Positions 9,503 through 18,630 of a DNA stretch of 64,000 nt are shown here, piece by piece. The position numbers were made by a program, and so were the translations under genes. Positions within the stretch are counted from its first letter, which is position 1; every line of letters begins with the position of its first letter. Source of the DNA: Pseudomonas marginalis. GTDB lineage: Bacteria > Pseudomonadota > Gammaproteobacteria > Pseudomonadales > Pseudomonadaceae. Under the pieces are notes generated by a model. That model ran no database searches and was not told where the DNA came from. It was given only the letters and a program-made list of their open reading frames with translations. The stretch is taken from assembly GCF_008692035.1 (NCBI RefSeq), contig NZ_VTFG01000001.1, forward strand, positions 1,178,001 to 1,242,000. Reading direction: 5' to 3'.

Positions 9503-11253
9503 AGGTACACATCTCCTTGTGTGCTGATGACACGCAGCTCGTGGTAGGCATTAAGGCTGGCATAAAGCGCGAAGAACTCGTTGAGCACCGAGGCGAACAA
9601 AAACGCTTCGCCCGCCCCCAGGAAACCTTGGGAATCAATGCTCAGGTCGACCCGCACCCCTCGAAGCGGCATGCCCCGGTGCAAGCGGTCGACGGCCGTA
9701 TGGCTGATGGATCGCAAGGCCCCCAGCCTTCTCTGGCTGACCTTTTTCGCTTGCAGATCGTGGTAACGCGGCACGTCATAGGTTTCGAGGACCACCTTCA
9801 AGACATTGATGTCGCTCAGTGACAAATAGTTGAGCGACATGTTGCTGATAAGTCGCCAGAGAAAGTCCTGGTCCAGGGGCGGTGCGAAACTCGCAGTCGG
9901 TGCGCAGATATTGCGAAATGACAAGCCCTCCGGTGTCTGCTCACAGGGCTGATTGATCTCCCCTGCCTGCAATTGCCGAGGCAGGTTGTGATTGGTGCAT
10001 GTCAGCTCGATCGACAGCGTTTCCTGGGTATGCCCCCGCCCGCTTCCGAACCCCAGCCAGGTATCGAGCCCGGCATGATGCGCCGAAGCACGCTGACGAA
10101 TGCTGTAGCTGGTGGGCGCTGCCGATGCATTGATAACGCCGTCGTGCTCAAAGGATTCAAACGGTACGTACGCCTGATACCCCAGCCCGCCGGGGCGCCA
10201 GCCCGTGACCTTGTCGACGGAAAATACACAGGCGTTTGCGCGCGCATATTCCCCAGGAATCAACAGGTATTCGTCCTGCTTGCCGTCCAGGCGAATCGGC
10301 ACCGCATCATGTTTGAACAGGTTGACGATGGGCGTGCAGTACAGCCTCACGTTGTCCAGCGTGGGGTATCCGGTTGCCTGGCAACGGGTGCGTAACTTGA
10401 AGCACAGCCTGACGCTGCAGATTTGCTTGAGTACGTCCTGGGGCAACCGCTGCAACGCATCCAGGCCAAGCACATCGACGAACAGGTACTTTTCAGGAAA
10501 GGCGAAATACTCCTGCAGATGGCGGTATCCACGAAAGGTATTCTGCGGATAAGGCATCAGCGCATGCTCCTCCGCGAACCCCACCGGACTGACCTGATCG
10601 CCACCCAATCGCAACAGCAGGGGCTGGCCATCAGCCCCGCTGACCGCAAGCCCATCACCGCCCAATGGCAGCAACTCGATACCCTCAACCTCGCGCAACA
10701 GGCTCAGGTACAACGCTTGACTGATGTAGCGGTCTCCCGACAAATGCAGGCGCAATTGATCGAACGCACATTCGCTGAAATTGCCTTCGCCGCCCATGTC
10801 CAGGCGCAGGCTCAGCAACGCCTGCTCTCCCTGGACGCAGTACTCCAGCGCGCTCAGTTGCAGCGGCAAGATGCAGGTGGCGTAGCAGGTTCGAAAACGA
10901 CAGCGGTCACCATCGACCGCAGCGCTTTCGACCGGTGTATCCCGTGCGACCATCACACCGGGCCCCGCATGTTTCAACGGCTCGAACTGCAGGATACTGA
11001 ACGCAGGTAGGGGCCGCATGTAGTTGGGCCACAGCAGGTGCATCAAGGAATGAGTCAGCTCAGGCAACTCGTCATCCAGCTTCTGGCGCAGGCGACCGGT
11101 GAGGAAAGCAAAGCCTTCCAGCAGCCGCTCCACATCCGGATCCTGACCGGCCTCCCCTAAAAAGGGCGCGAGAGCAGGATTGCGCTCGGAAAAGCGCCGC
11201 CCGAGCTGTCGCAACGCACTGAGTTCGCTCTGGTAATAGTGGTTAAAGGACAT
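9466..11253 (-). CDS. tssF: TssF T6SS baseplate subunit
   Basis: I set the start at the ATG at 11253, giving 595 residues beginning MSFNHYYQSELSALRQLGRR, the typical TssF N-terminus. A frame extending 9 codons further upstream adds nothing recognisable. The segments PALAPFLG.AGQDPDVERLLEGFAFLTGRLRQKLDDE and LLWPNYMRPLPAFSI are TssF hallmarks. The protein is a wedge component of the baseplate together with TssG and TssE. The start overlaps tssE by 11 nt. Confidence 0.94.
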   Translation of the reverse strand: MSFNHYYQSELSALRQLGRRFSERNPALAPFLGEAGQDPDVERLLEGFAFLTGRLRQKLDDELPELTHSLMHLLWPNYMRPLPAFSILQFEPLKHAGPGVMVARDTPVESAAVDGDRCRFRTCYATCILPLQLSALEYCVQGEQALLSLRLDMGGEGNFSECAFDQLRLHLSGDRYISQALYLSLLREVEGIELLPLGGDGLAVSGADGQPLLLRLGGDQVSPVGFAEEHALMPYPQNTFRGYRHLQEYFAFPEKYLFVDVLGLDALQRLPQDVLKQICSVRLCFKLRTRCQATGYPTLDNVRLYCTPIVNLFKHDAVPIRLDGKQDEYLLIPGEYARANACVFSVDKVTGWRPGGLGYQAYVPFESFEHDGVINASAAPTSYSIRQRASAHHAGLDTWLGFGSGRGHTQETLSIELTCTNHNLPRQLQAGEINQPCEQTPEGLSFRNICAPTASFAPPLDQDFLWRLISNMSLNYLSLSDINVLKVVLETYDVPRYHDLQAKKVSQRRLGALRSISHTAVDRLHRGMPLRGVRVDLSIDSQGFLGAGEAFLFASVLNEFFALYASLNAYHELRVISTQGDVYLWPPQMGQQPLL

Positions 11254-11644
11254 CAGGCAAGACCTCAACCTGTCCAGCATCCTGCAGGCGCGCGGTGAAC
11301 ACCACGGGCTGCGTCACCCCGTCGACGCAGAGCGTGGCGTCAATGGCAAACGCCAGCGCCAGAGGATCGTCACCACAAGGCAACGCCCTCACGTGCGTAT
11401 CCTTCAAGCGGGGCTCATAGGCCCGGATAAACCGCTCGATCAACAAGCGCGACTGGCTCAATGACTCATGCAGACTCTGGCTCATGTCATTGAGATCCGG
11501 CATACCGTAATCCTCCAGTGTCTGCACGCTGCCAGCGCGGATGCTGAGCATCTTTCCCAGATGAGCTGCGACGGACGTCACGGCACATGATGATTTTGCG
11601 GCCGGACTTTCAAGTCGCTCGAAGAGGTTTTGGTTACGCGTCAT
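11243..11644 (-). CDS. tssE: TssE T6SS gp25-like baseplate subunit
   Basis: A gp25/lysozyme-like baseplate protein that polymerises the sheath onto the wedge. I favour the ATG at 11644 (133 residues, MTRNQNLFERL) because AGGGG lies 7 nt upstream. The ATG at 11662, which overlaps the tssC stop, would give 139 residues and cannot be excluded. The region LEDYGMPDLNDM and the conserved YEPRL segment (family EPR motif) are visible. It sits between tssC and tssF with tight spacing. Confidence 0.92.
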   Translation of the reverse strand: MTRNQNLFERLESPAAKSSCAVTSVAAHLGKMLSIRAGSVQTLEDYGMPDLNDMSQSLHESLSQSRLLIERFIRAYEPRLKDTHVRALPCGDDPLALAFAIDATLCVDGVTQPVVFTARLQDAGQVEVLPDVL

Positions 11645-11658
11645 CCCTTGGCCCCTGC

Positions 11659-13134
11659 TCATTCTTTGTCGAGCTTGCCAACCAGGGACAGGGTGAAATC
11701 CGCCCCCATGTATTTGAAGTGCGGTCGCACACTCAGGTTGACGCGGTACCAGCCAGGCTCGCCCTCGACATCACTGACAACGATACGTGCCGCCCGCAAT
11801 GGCCGCCGCCCACGCACTTCGGCACTGGGGTTTTCCTGGTCGGCCACGTACTGGCGAATCCACTTGTTGAGCTCCAGCTCCAGGTCGGTACGCTCCTTCC
11901 ACGAGCCCAGTTGCTCCCGTTGCAGGACCTTGAGGTAATGGGCCAGGCGGTTGACCACCATCATGTAGGGCAACTGGGTGCCCAGGCGGTAATTCAGCTC
12001 GGCCTCCTTGCCCTCGGCACTGATGCCGAAACGCTTTGGCTGTTGCACCGAGCTGGCGGAGAAAAACGCGGCATTGTCACTGCCCTTGCGCATCGTCAAG
12101 GCAATGAAACCCTCTTGCGCCAGTTCGTATTCGCGACGGTCGGATACCAGCACTTCAGTGGGAATCTTGGTTTCGATTTCGCCCATGCTGTGGAAGTGAT
12201 GCAGGGGTAAGTCCTCCACTGCGCCGCCGCTTTGCGGACCGATAATGTTCGGGCACCAACGAAACCGCGCAAAACTGTCGGTCAATCGTGTGGCAAAGGC
12301 GTAGGCGGTATTACCCCAAAGGTAGTGCTCGTGGCTGTTCACCACGGTTTCCCGGTAGGCGAAGGTCTTGACCGGACATTCAAGGGGATCGTAAGGCGTG
12401 CGCAGCAGGAATCGCGGCACCGTCAGCCCGATATAACGGGCATCTTCGCTCTGGCGAAAGCTATGCCATTTGGCGAACTGCGGACCTTCGAAATGATCCC
12501 TGAGATCCTTCAAGTCAGGTAGATCGGTGAAGCTTTCCAAGCCGAAAAAAGTCGGCCCGGCGGCCGCGATAAACGGTGCATGGGCCATGCAGGCGACCTT
12601 GGAAGCGTATTGCATCAGCTTCACATCGGGGGCGCTGGGGGAAAGAAAGAAGTCAGCGATGATTGCGCCCACAGGTTGACCGCCGAACTGACCGTACTCC
12701 GCACTGTAGACGTGCTTATAGAGCCCGGACTGGGTCACCTCGGGTGAGTCTTCGAAGTCATCCAGCAGGTCTTGCCGAGAGACATTCAGCAGTTCGATCT
12801 TGATGTTTTCTCTAAAGTTGGTGCGCTCGACCAACAACTGCAGGCCTTTCCATGAGGATTCCAGGGCCTGGAAGCGCGGGTGGTGCAGAATCTCATCCAT
12901 TTGCCGACCGAGCTTCTCGTCAATCTCCGCAATCATCCGGTCAACCAGGTGTTTCTTGACCGGTTCCCCGCTGTTCTGCGGCTTGATCAGCTCTTCGATA
13001 AATGCCGAGACGCCACGCCTGGCTATGCCGTAGGCCTCATCATCCGCACTCAACAGAGTCTGGGCGATGATGTTGTCGAGAATGCTGTGCTCGTCAGTGA
13101 TGAGTACGGGTATCGAGGTGTGTTGAGTCGTCAT
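11659..13134 (-). CDS. tssC: TssC T6SS contractile sheath large subunit
   Basis: A protein of 491 residues, standard for TssC (VipB). It contains the family stretches WKGLQLLVERTNFREN, FGLESFTDLPDLKDL and RFRWCPNIIGPQSGG. TssB and TssC form the heterodimer of the contractile sheath around the Hcp tube. The N-terminal helix is where ClpV is known to bind in other systems. AAGGA is found about 10 nt before the ATG. Confidence 0.96.
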   Translation of the reverse strand: MTTQHTSIPVLITDEHSILDNIIAQTLLSADDEAYGIARRGVSAFIEELIKPQNSGEPVKKHLVDRMIAEIDEKLGRQMDEILHHPRFQALESSWKGLQLLVERTNFRENIKIELLNVSRQDLLDDFEDSPEVTQSGLYKHVYSAEYGQFGGQPVGAIIADFFLSPSAPDVKLMQYASKVACMAHAPFIAAAGPTFFGLESFTDLPDLKDLRDHFEGPQFAKWHSFRQSEDARYIGLTVPRFLLRTPYDPLECPVKTFAYRETVVNSHEHYLWGNTAYAFATRLTDSFARFRWCPNIIGPQSGGAVEDLPLHHFHSMGEIETKIPTEVLVSDRREYELAQEGFIALTMRKGSDNAAFFSASSVQQPKRFGISAEGKEAELNYRLGTQLPYMMVVNRLAHYLKVLQREQLGSWKERTDLELELNKWIRQYVADQENPSAEVRGRRPLRAARIVVSDVEGEPGWYRVNLSVRPHFKYMGADFTLSLVGKLDKE

Positions 13135-13162
13135 GGCGCCAGTGTCCTTTTACTGAAGAATG

Positions 13163-13660
13163 TCAGGCGGTCCGGCCGCTCAGGCCCAGCTCCGCCAATA
13201 CTCGGGCACGGGATTCGTCGTCGGCCAGGGCCTGTTCGATGGCTTTGCGAAAGCTCGGCGTGTTGCCCAGTGGTCCCTTGAGCGCCATGAGCGCCTCACG
13301 CAGGGCCATCAGCTTGTGCAACTCGGGGATCTGCTCCACCAGGTTCGCCGGGTTGAAATCCCTCATCGAATTGATTCGTAACTGGATGGCCAGGTCTTCG
13401 ACCTCGGCGCCGTCCTGGAGCCGATTGGGGACATTCAGCGTCAGGCTCAGCGCCTGTTTGGCCAACACCTCATCGAGGGTGTTCTGGTTGAGGGCGATGG
13501 GCTTGCGATCTTCAAGCTTGCGCAGGTCCTCACGCTGGGTGAAGTCCCCCAGCACGAGGAGTTTCAACGGAAGCTCGACTTCTTCCCGCACACCGCCGAC
13601 GGCGGGTTTGAAGGTGATATTGATGCGTTCCTTGGGTGCTACCGAACCTTCTTTGGCCAT
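13163..13660 (-). CDS. tssB: TssB T6SS contractile sheath small subunit
   Basis: The start is the ATG at 13660, preceded by AAGGAG at 7 nt, giving 165 residues beginning MAKEGSVAPKERINITF. A longer frame runs 35 codons into tssA but lacks this ribosome-binding site. The segments ELPLKLLVLGDFTQRED and the DFNPANLVEQIPEL helix are typical of TssB (VipA). Its partner is TssC, 28 nt downstream. Confidence 0.95.
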   Translation of the reverse strand: MAKEGSVAPKERINITFKPAVGGVREEVELPLKLLVLGDFTQREDLRKLEDRKPIALNQNTLDEVLAKQALSLTLNVPNRLQDGAEVEDLAIQLRINSMRDFNPANLVEQIPELHKLMALREALMALKGPLGNTPSFRKAIEQALADDESRARVLAELGLSGRTA

Positions 13661-13691
13661 GGTAAATCTCCTTTTCAAGCGGCTCGTAAGC

Positions 13692-15239
13692 CTATTCAAG
13701 TACCGCTTCCAGATCGAAGAGGCACAGCCTGCGGTGGGTGTCTTCCTTGCGCTCGCGCACGGCATGGTTTTGTGGCAGCAGGTCGCAGCAGCGGTGCAAG
13801 AGGCGTGTCACTTGAAACGCCAGCTCCGGCTCCCAGCGCTCCAGGCCCGAGCGCTGCAGCTCGAAGTCCAGTTGTTCGAGCTGGATCTTCGCCAGTTCAT
13901 GTTTGCCAGCGTGTGCACACAAGCGCGCCAGGGCCAACCGCCAATAAAAGCGGGCGCGATCGCTGCGAGCGGCATGGAGGCCTTGATTGAGCTCATGTAC
14001 CGCGGCTTTGAGCCCATCCTTGCGCAGCCGCGGTAGCACATCCTGCAAGGCGATCTCCCAGGGCTCGGCATCGCCCCCCACGCGGGGCGCCTCAGGGGTT
14101 TGCAGGTAATGGGAGACATGCAGTGCGATCCAGTCGCGAGTGGCGTCGTCGGCAAAAGGAACGCCCCCTTGAAAGCGAAACGCCGGCAAGTCCGGCAATC
14201 GTTGCAACAGCAGGGCGAAACTCACTTCCAACTCGCTCATGGCCAGTTCCGCCTGCTGGGCTTCCAGGCATTGCCAGAGCATGTACAGCCCGTCGAACCA
14301 GAACATCGCACCTGAGAGGCCGGCCTCAAGTTCAGGCAGCAGCTCGGCGTGATGGCCTTGGGCAAAACGTTGCTGGTAGTACTTGAGTCTGTCGGGGGCA
14401 GGCCCGCACAACGCGGTGACTCGCTCACCGTTGGCATCCGGATAGCGGACGATTGACAGCCAGGCCAGCGTTCGACTCAGGTGCAAGGCCCGTAGGTCGG
14501 CGGCGTCCTGGCGTAACCACCAGGCACACAACGGACGAGCTTGTTCCTGCAAGGCATACAGCAATTCATGCGCGTCTTTTTCGTTGTTTACCGTCGGTTT
14601 GGCCGTTGAGGATGGCGTAGCAGCGGGTTGCACTTGCGCAACGGCGGCGTTCAACCCGGCGACAGGGGGATGGCCTTGCACAGCAAGCGCCAACCACTGC
14701 TCCAATTGTTTGCGAATCGGCAGCAACAGCGGCGTGTCGCCTCCCAAATGTGCAGTCCAGAGTTCATCAAGGCGCGTGAGGTGTTCAAGCATGGACTGGA
14801 ATAGGGGTTGCTGGTCCTGAACCGACAGGTCTTGGACAAGCAGTGTCTCAAGGCGCAGGACCAGCCAGCCGAACGCCGCGCCGCGGGTGCGCAGCTTTCC
14901 AGGGTATACCGCCGACCAATGGTGCTCACACAGATGGCGCAGCAACCCGAGGCCAGCCAGCAGTCCGGCAAAGGACTCGCGGTGGTACAGCGCCCAGGTC
15001 AGCCAGACGGCCACGCGCAGATCCTTGGACTGCTCACGCAACATGCATTCGCTGATTTCCAGGAGCTTTTGCCAGTCCGGCTGGCCGGCGCCATGCATGG
15101 ACTGCATCTTTGCCAGTTCGGACTCCAGGGTTTCATATTCATTTGAATAGCGCATATCACTGCCGGCAAAGTTCGCTGGCAAACAGGGCTGCCGGGCAAG
15201 CTCGAGGTAATAAGCGCAGAGTTTTTCTGAATGGACCAT
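13692..15239 (-). CDS. tssA: TssA T6SS assembly/cap protein
   Basis: A protein of 515 residues. The N-terminal ImpA domain (about 30-140) includes PDWQKLLEISECMLREQSKD and LAVWLTWALYHRESFAGLL-like text. A variable linker and a C-terminal VasJ-type region follow. TssA organises baseplate assembly and caps the growing sheath. It is the first gene of the minus-strand operon, with 478 nt of AT-richer sequence upstream. No strong SD precedes the ATG at 15239. Confidence 0.88.
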   Translation of the reverse strand: MVHSEKLCAYYLELARQPCLPANFAGSDMRYSNEYETLESELAKMQSMHGAGQPDWQKLLEISECMLREQSKDLRVAVWLTWALYHRESFAGLLAGLGLLRHLCEHHWSAVYPGKLRTRGAAFGWLVLRLETLLVQDLSVQDQQPLFQSMLEHLTRLDELWTAHLGGDTPLLLPIRKQLEQWLALAVQGHPPVAGLNAAVAQVQPAATPSSTAKPTVNNEKDAHELLYALQEQARPLCAWWLRQDAADLRALHLSRTLAWLSIVRYPDANGERVTALCGPAPDRLKYYQQRFAQGHHAELLPELEAGLSGAMFWFDGLYMLWQCLEAQQAELAMSELEVSFALLLQRLPDLPAFRFQGGVPFADDATRDWIALHVSHYLQTPEAPRVGGDAEPWEIALQDVLPRLRKDGLKAAVHELNQGLHAARSDRARFYWRLALARLCAHAGKHELAKIQLEQLDFELQRSGLERWEPELAFQVTRLLHRCCDLLPQNHAVRERKEDTHRRLCLFDLEAVLE

Positions 15240-15717
15240 TTAGGAGCGCACTCGACTATCCAAGGCACGAGAGACAAACTAAGTGCATTTAACTTTCACA
15301 CCAGATCGCCATGAACCCTTCGCTTGATTCGCCGCGAAGTTCGTAAACCTTAGCCACGACAATAACATCCAGCAAGCAACAGGCTCACACTTAAGACATT
15401 TCCTACACACCCCGTAAACCAAGGCATATGCAGACTTTTGCGCAGCTACAGAGATGTAGTTCACCTAACCCCAGCGGAAAACCAACTACTAAGAGACGTA
15501 GCAATATGAGCAACTAAATGCGCACTTATGCGCAAACACTTTCCGTAAAACAGCCAAAAAAACCATAATACCCGTTTAAACCAAACGCCTATATCCACAG
15601 CATGCCAAGTCCGTATTGGTTCCCGCACTTTCCGGCACGCTTCTTGTAATAACCACATTCCCAACCGGCACGATTAACCGTTGGAACTACTTCATCAATC
15701 AGACAAGGAAACCCGTC
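15240..15717. other. divergent T6SS promoter region (tssA / hcp)
   Basis: A 478-nt region without a gene, clearly more AT-rich than its surroundings. It separates the minus-strand tss operon from hcp. The hcp side carries a sigma-54-like site (listed separately). On the tssA side I could not find a GG-N10-GC element of the same quality. Enhancer sites for the sfa product would be expected here but none is obvious by eye. Confidence 0.6.
15633..15648 (+). promoter_or_regulatory. candidate sigma-54 promoter of hcp
   Basis: CGGCACGCTTCTTGTA matches the RpoN pattern TGGCACG-N4-TTGCW except for the first base and a T in place of the -12 C (GG-N10-GT). It ends 69 nt before the hcp start codon. A sigma-54 activator gene lies in the same locus. 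Confidence 0.6.
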
Positions 15718-16233
15718 ATGCCAACACCCGCGTATCTTTCCATCACCGGTGTCAAACAAGGTTTGATTACGGCAGGCACATTTACCCAGGACTCGGTAGG
15801 CAACATTTATCAGGAAGGTCATGAAGACCAGATTCTGGTCCAGGCCTTTGCTCATCAAGTAATCATCCCCCGCGATCCGCAGTCGGGTCAGCCGACGGGC
15901 CAGAGGGTCCATAAGCCGCTGATGATCAGCAAGGTCTTCGATAAGTCATCGCCCTTGCTGTTCAGCGCATTGACCAGCGGTGAAGAGGTCAAATGCCGAC
16001 TGGAGTGGTTCCGCACATCATCGGCCGGCACCCAGGAGCACTACTTCACGATAGAACTGGAGGGCGCGACGCTCGTGGACATCCAGTCCCGCATGCCCAA
16101 TTGCCAGGACCCGGACAATGCCCACTTCACTCACCTGGAGGATGTGTACTTCACCTATCGCAAGATCGTGTGGACCCACGAAGTGTCGGGCACATCCGGA
16201 TCGGATGACTGGCGCAACCCGGTAGCGGGCTAA
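15718..16233 (+). CDS. hcp: Hcp (TssD) T6SS tube protein
   Basis: The start is the ATG at 15718, giving 171 residues beginning MPTPAYLSITGVKQGLITAG, with the family signatures TQDSVGNIYQEGHEDQI and SKVFDKSSPLL. Hcp hexamers stack into the inner tube and carry small effectors. The gene is divergent from the tssA operon and is followed immediately by an unrelated minus-strand gene. No vgrG or effector gene accompanies it in the window. AAGGA lies about 10 nt upstream of the ATG. Confidence 0.95.
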   Translation: MPTPAYLSITGVKQGLITAGTFTQDSVGNIYQEGHEDQILVQAFAHQVIIPRDPQSGQPTGQRVHKPLMISKVFDKSSPLLFSALTSGEEVKCRLEWFRTSSAGTQEHYFTIELEGATLVDIQSRMPNCQDPDNAHFTHLEDVYFTYRKIVWTHEVSGTSGSDDWRNPVAG

Positions 16234-16286
16234 GTCGGACCTGAGCAGGAACGGGAGCCAGGGACGGCACCGTTTCTGCCAGGCAA

Positions 16287-17108
16287 CTACACCATCGCCA
16301 AGGGATGCTTGCGCTTGGGTGCGCCGAACACCCGGTCGATGGCATCCAGGTCGTGCTCATCGAGCACCACCTTGGCGGCGGCCGCATTGAGCCGTACATG
16401 CTCCGGGGTGACCGCCTTGGGAATGGCGATCACACCGTCCTGGCGCAGCACCCAGGCCAAGGCAACCTGGGCAGGCGTGACCTCGTGGCGGCGGGCGATC
16501 TGCTTGAGGGTCTGGCTGGACAGCAACGCCCCACCCTGGGCAATCGGGCAGTACGCCATCAGCGGCAAATGGTGTTGTTGCCACCAGGGCAACAGGTCGA
16601 ATTCGATCCCGCGCTCTTCGATGTTGTACAGCACCTGGTTGGTCGCGCAGGCCGGGGATGCGAGCTCCTGCAGGTCGGCCACATCGAAATTCGAGACGCC
16701 CCAGCGGCCGATCTTGCCGGCCTCACGCAGGCGCTCGAACGCTTCGACAGTTTCTTCAAGGGGGTACTGGCCACGCCAATGCAGCAGATACAGATCAATG
16801 TAGTCCGTGCCCAGGCGCCGGAGGCTGGCTTCACAGGCACGGGGCACGCCTTTTTGGCTGGCGTTGTGCGGGTAGACCTTGCTCACCAGGAACACTTGGT
16901 CACGCCTGCCGCTGATGGCTTCGCCGACGACTTCCTCGGCGCCACCCTCGCCATACATCTCGGCGGTGTCGATGAGGGTCATGCCCTCGTCGATCCCCAG
17001 TTGCAATGCCGCGACTTCAGCGCGGCGCCGGTCCGGGTCTTCGCCCATGCGCCAGGTTCCCTGGCCGATGACAGGGACGGGAACACCCGCCAGATCAATG
17101 GTGCGCAT
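16287..17108 (-). CDS. yeaE: aldo/keto reductase, YeaE type
   Basis: The start is the ATG at 17108 with AGGAGG 5 nt upstream, giving 273 residues. The sequence follows E. coli YeaE closely from what I remember of it: VPVIGQGTWRMGEDPDRR, LIDTAEMYGEGGAEEVVGEA, FLVSKVYPHNAS and LYLLHWRG. The AKR catalytic tetrad Asp-Tyr-Lys-His is present in those segments. Such enzymes reduce aldehydes, methylglyoxal among them, with NADPH in the cytoplasm. The substrate here is inferred only from similarity. It is convergent with hcp and not part of the T6SS. Confidence 0.88.
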   Translation of the reverse strand: MRTIDLAGVPVPVIGQGTWRMGEDPDRRRAEVAALQLGIDEGMTLIDTAEMYGEGGAEEVVGEAISGRRDQVFLVSKVYPHNASQKGVPRACEASLRRLGTDYIDLYLLHWRGQYPLEETVEAFERLREAGKIGRWGVSNFDVADLQELASPACATNQVLYNIEERGIEFDLLPWWQQHHLPLMAYCPIAQGGALLSSQTLKQIARRHEVTPAQVALAWVLRQDGVIAIPKAVTPEHVRLNAAAAKVVLDEHDLDAIDRVFGAPKRKHPLAMV

Positions 17109-17214
17109 GACAACCTCCTGATGAGTTCGCGAATTAACAGTGTGGCATTGACCGGACAAAAGGGTTCAATCGAAGTATGGTTGCCCTTTGCCAAGTCGCC
17201 AGGAAGGACCTGCA

Positions 17215-17709
17215 ATGCTGTTTGTCGTGATGCTCGGGGGCAAGCACCCACGAGCAAGAATTGAAGTGCACGATGTGGTGTTCGCCGTAGCAGACACCCT
17301 GGAAGGCACCTACCCGCAACTGCGCGAGGGCTGGTTTGGCAGCCCAAAGGGCGTGCATATCGATTCGTGGATGGCGGTGGACGGCGTCGACGGCTGGAAA
17401 GTCGAACTCAGCCACCTGGCCCCCGCTGCCGACGCCCATCACCTGTACTTCATCAACCTTGGCGGTTATGAAACCAATAGCTTTGGCGAGGCCCACCACT
17501 ACCTGCTGGTGGTCGCCCGCAACAAACGGGAGGCGACCAGCAAGGGCAAGCAACAAATGCTGCGCCACTGGTCCCAGGCCCACACCGACGGCGTGATGGA
17601 TATCGACGACTGCCTGCCCATCGACCTGGTGGACGGCCGCTACCTTCACCTGATGCAAGGCGCCCATCGGCCGATCATTCAGCAGAACGACTATATCGTC
17701 TTGAATTGA
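17215..17709 (+). CDS. DUF1543 family protein
   Basis: A protein of 164 residues from the ATG at 17215, with AGGAAGGA upstream. It begins MLFVVMLGGKHPRARIEVHD and contains two related segments (HDVVFAVADTLEGTYPQLREGWFG and HLYFINLGGYETNSFGEAHHYLLVVA), the pattern of the duplicated DUF1543 domain. The function is unknown. No signal peptide or membrane segment is seen. It is divergent from yeaE with 106 nt between the starts. Confidence 0.75.
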   Translation: MLFVVMLGGKHPRARIEVHDVVFAVADTLEGTYPQLREGWFGSPKGVHIDSWMAVDGVDGWKVELSHLAPAADAHHLYFINLGGYETNSFGEAHHYLLVVARNKREATSKGKQQMLRHWSQAHTDGVMDIDDCLPIDLVDGRYLHLMQGAHRPIIQQNDYIVLN

Positions 17710-17762
17710 TGGAGGCTTATTCGACCTGACATCAGATAACTCCAGCAACGTCAGACGTAACA

Positions 17763-17815
<53 letters not shown>

Positions 17816-17818
17816 CTT

Positions 17819-18160
17819 GATCTCAGGCGCCCCGTCAAACACGCTGGCCGAACGCAGGCTTGAATCCGTGGGTAACCCGGCAGGACGCCGGGTTAGCCGT
17901 CCTGGGCCAGGGATGGCCCATGACGGCGGCCCACGGAGTCAAGCCGGAGTGAGGGCACACCGAGCCTAGGCGAGGTGCCGAGTGTTGGGGCAAGAGCCCT
18001 TTGCTTACTTTGGGGCTTTTCCAAAGTGAGCCGCCGTAAGGGCGGAACCCTAGGTGGCCGTTACCGCAGCAACGGATATGTACTCGGTCTGATCCCAAAT
18101 CCTGGCCGGCCATCAGGCCGCCATCGGGAGCAAGTCGAATCGTCGCACCGCCCCTCCCAC
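17819..18160. repeat. large structured dispersed repeat, copy 1
   Basis: About 340 nt, shared with 54393-54753 in the same orientation. Predicted helices: P1 17857-17872 with 17930-17945 (15 of 16 pairs), P2 17873-17881 with 17887-17895, P3 17896-17909 with 17914-17927. A hairpin-rich part nearly identical in both copies follows: GGCAC/GTGCC, ACTTTGG/CCAAAGT at 18007-18027, CCGCC/GGCGG and CCGTT/AACGG. The 3' end is REP-like and holds the module TCGAATCGTCGCACCG (18135-18150). Short frames across it (for example the KVSRRKGGT and RYRSNGYVLGL peptides) run through hairpins and lack start signals, so I treat it as non-coding. Confidence 0.85.
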
Positions 18161-18324
18161 ATGTGATCTCTATGCATCAGGTAGATACCAGCCTGCTCTG
18201 GGTCTCACTCCATCACGCCAATACCCAAGCCCAACGCCCCAACCTGAACCCCAGCGGAACTTTGCCAGGAAATAACCGCCTGAATCCGGTACGCTCACCG
18301 TTTTTACTCAAGGAGTTAATCCCC

Positions 18325-18606
18325 ATGGCCAAAGCCACCGCCCGTCACATCCTCGTTGCCACTGAAGACAAGTGCAACGAACTCAAGGCCCAAATCGAAG
18401 GCGGCGCCGATTTCGCAGAAGTCGCCAAAGCCAACTCCAGCTGCCCATCCAGCCGCCAGGGCGGTGACTTGGGTTCGTTCGGTCCAGGCCAGATGGTCAA
18501 GGAATTCGACACCGTCGTCTTCAGCGCCCCGGTCAACACCGTGCAAGGCCCGGTAAAAACCCAGTTCGGCTACCACCTGCTGGAAGTCACCAGCCGCCAG
18601 GACTGA
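18325..18606 (+). CDS. ppiC: PpiC-type parvulin peptidyl-prolyl isomerase (cytoplasmic)
   Basis: A protein of 93 residues from the ATG at 18325 with AGGAG 9 nt upstream. It is a single parvulin domain: ARHILV at the start, CPSSRQGGDLGSFGPGQMVKEFD in the middle and GPVKTQFGYHLLEV at the end. The family cis/trans-isomerises Xaa-Pro bonds. There is no signal peptide, so it acts in the cytoplasm. A second, diverged copy of the same size lies at 32812-33087. Confidence 0.93.
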   Translation: MAKATARHILVATEDKCNELKAQIEGGADFAEVAKANSSCPSSRQGGDLGSFGPGQMVKEFDTVVFSAPVNTVQGPVKTQFGYHLLEVTSRQD

Positions 18607-18630
18607 TCCCATCCGCGCTGCTGCTTGAAA

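Noticed and set aside
15530..15545. Possible minus-strand sigma-54 promoter for tssA (GG...TTTGCGC).
   Set aside because: The spacing is GG-N9-GC, one base short of the invariant N10, and no alternative register fits.
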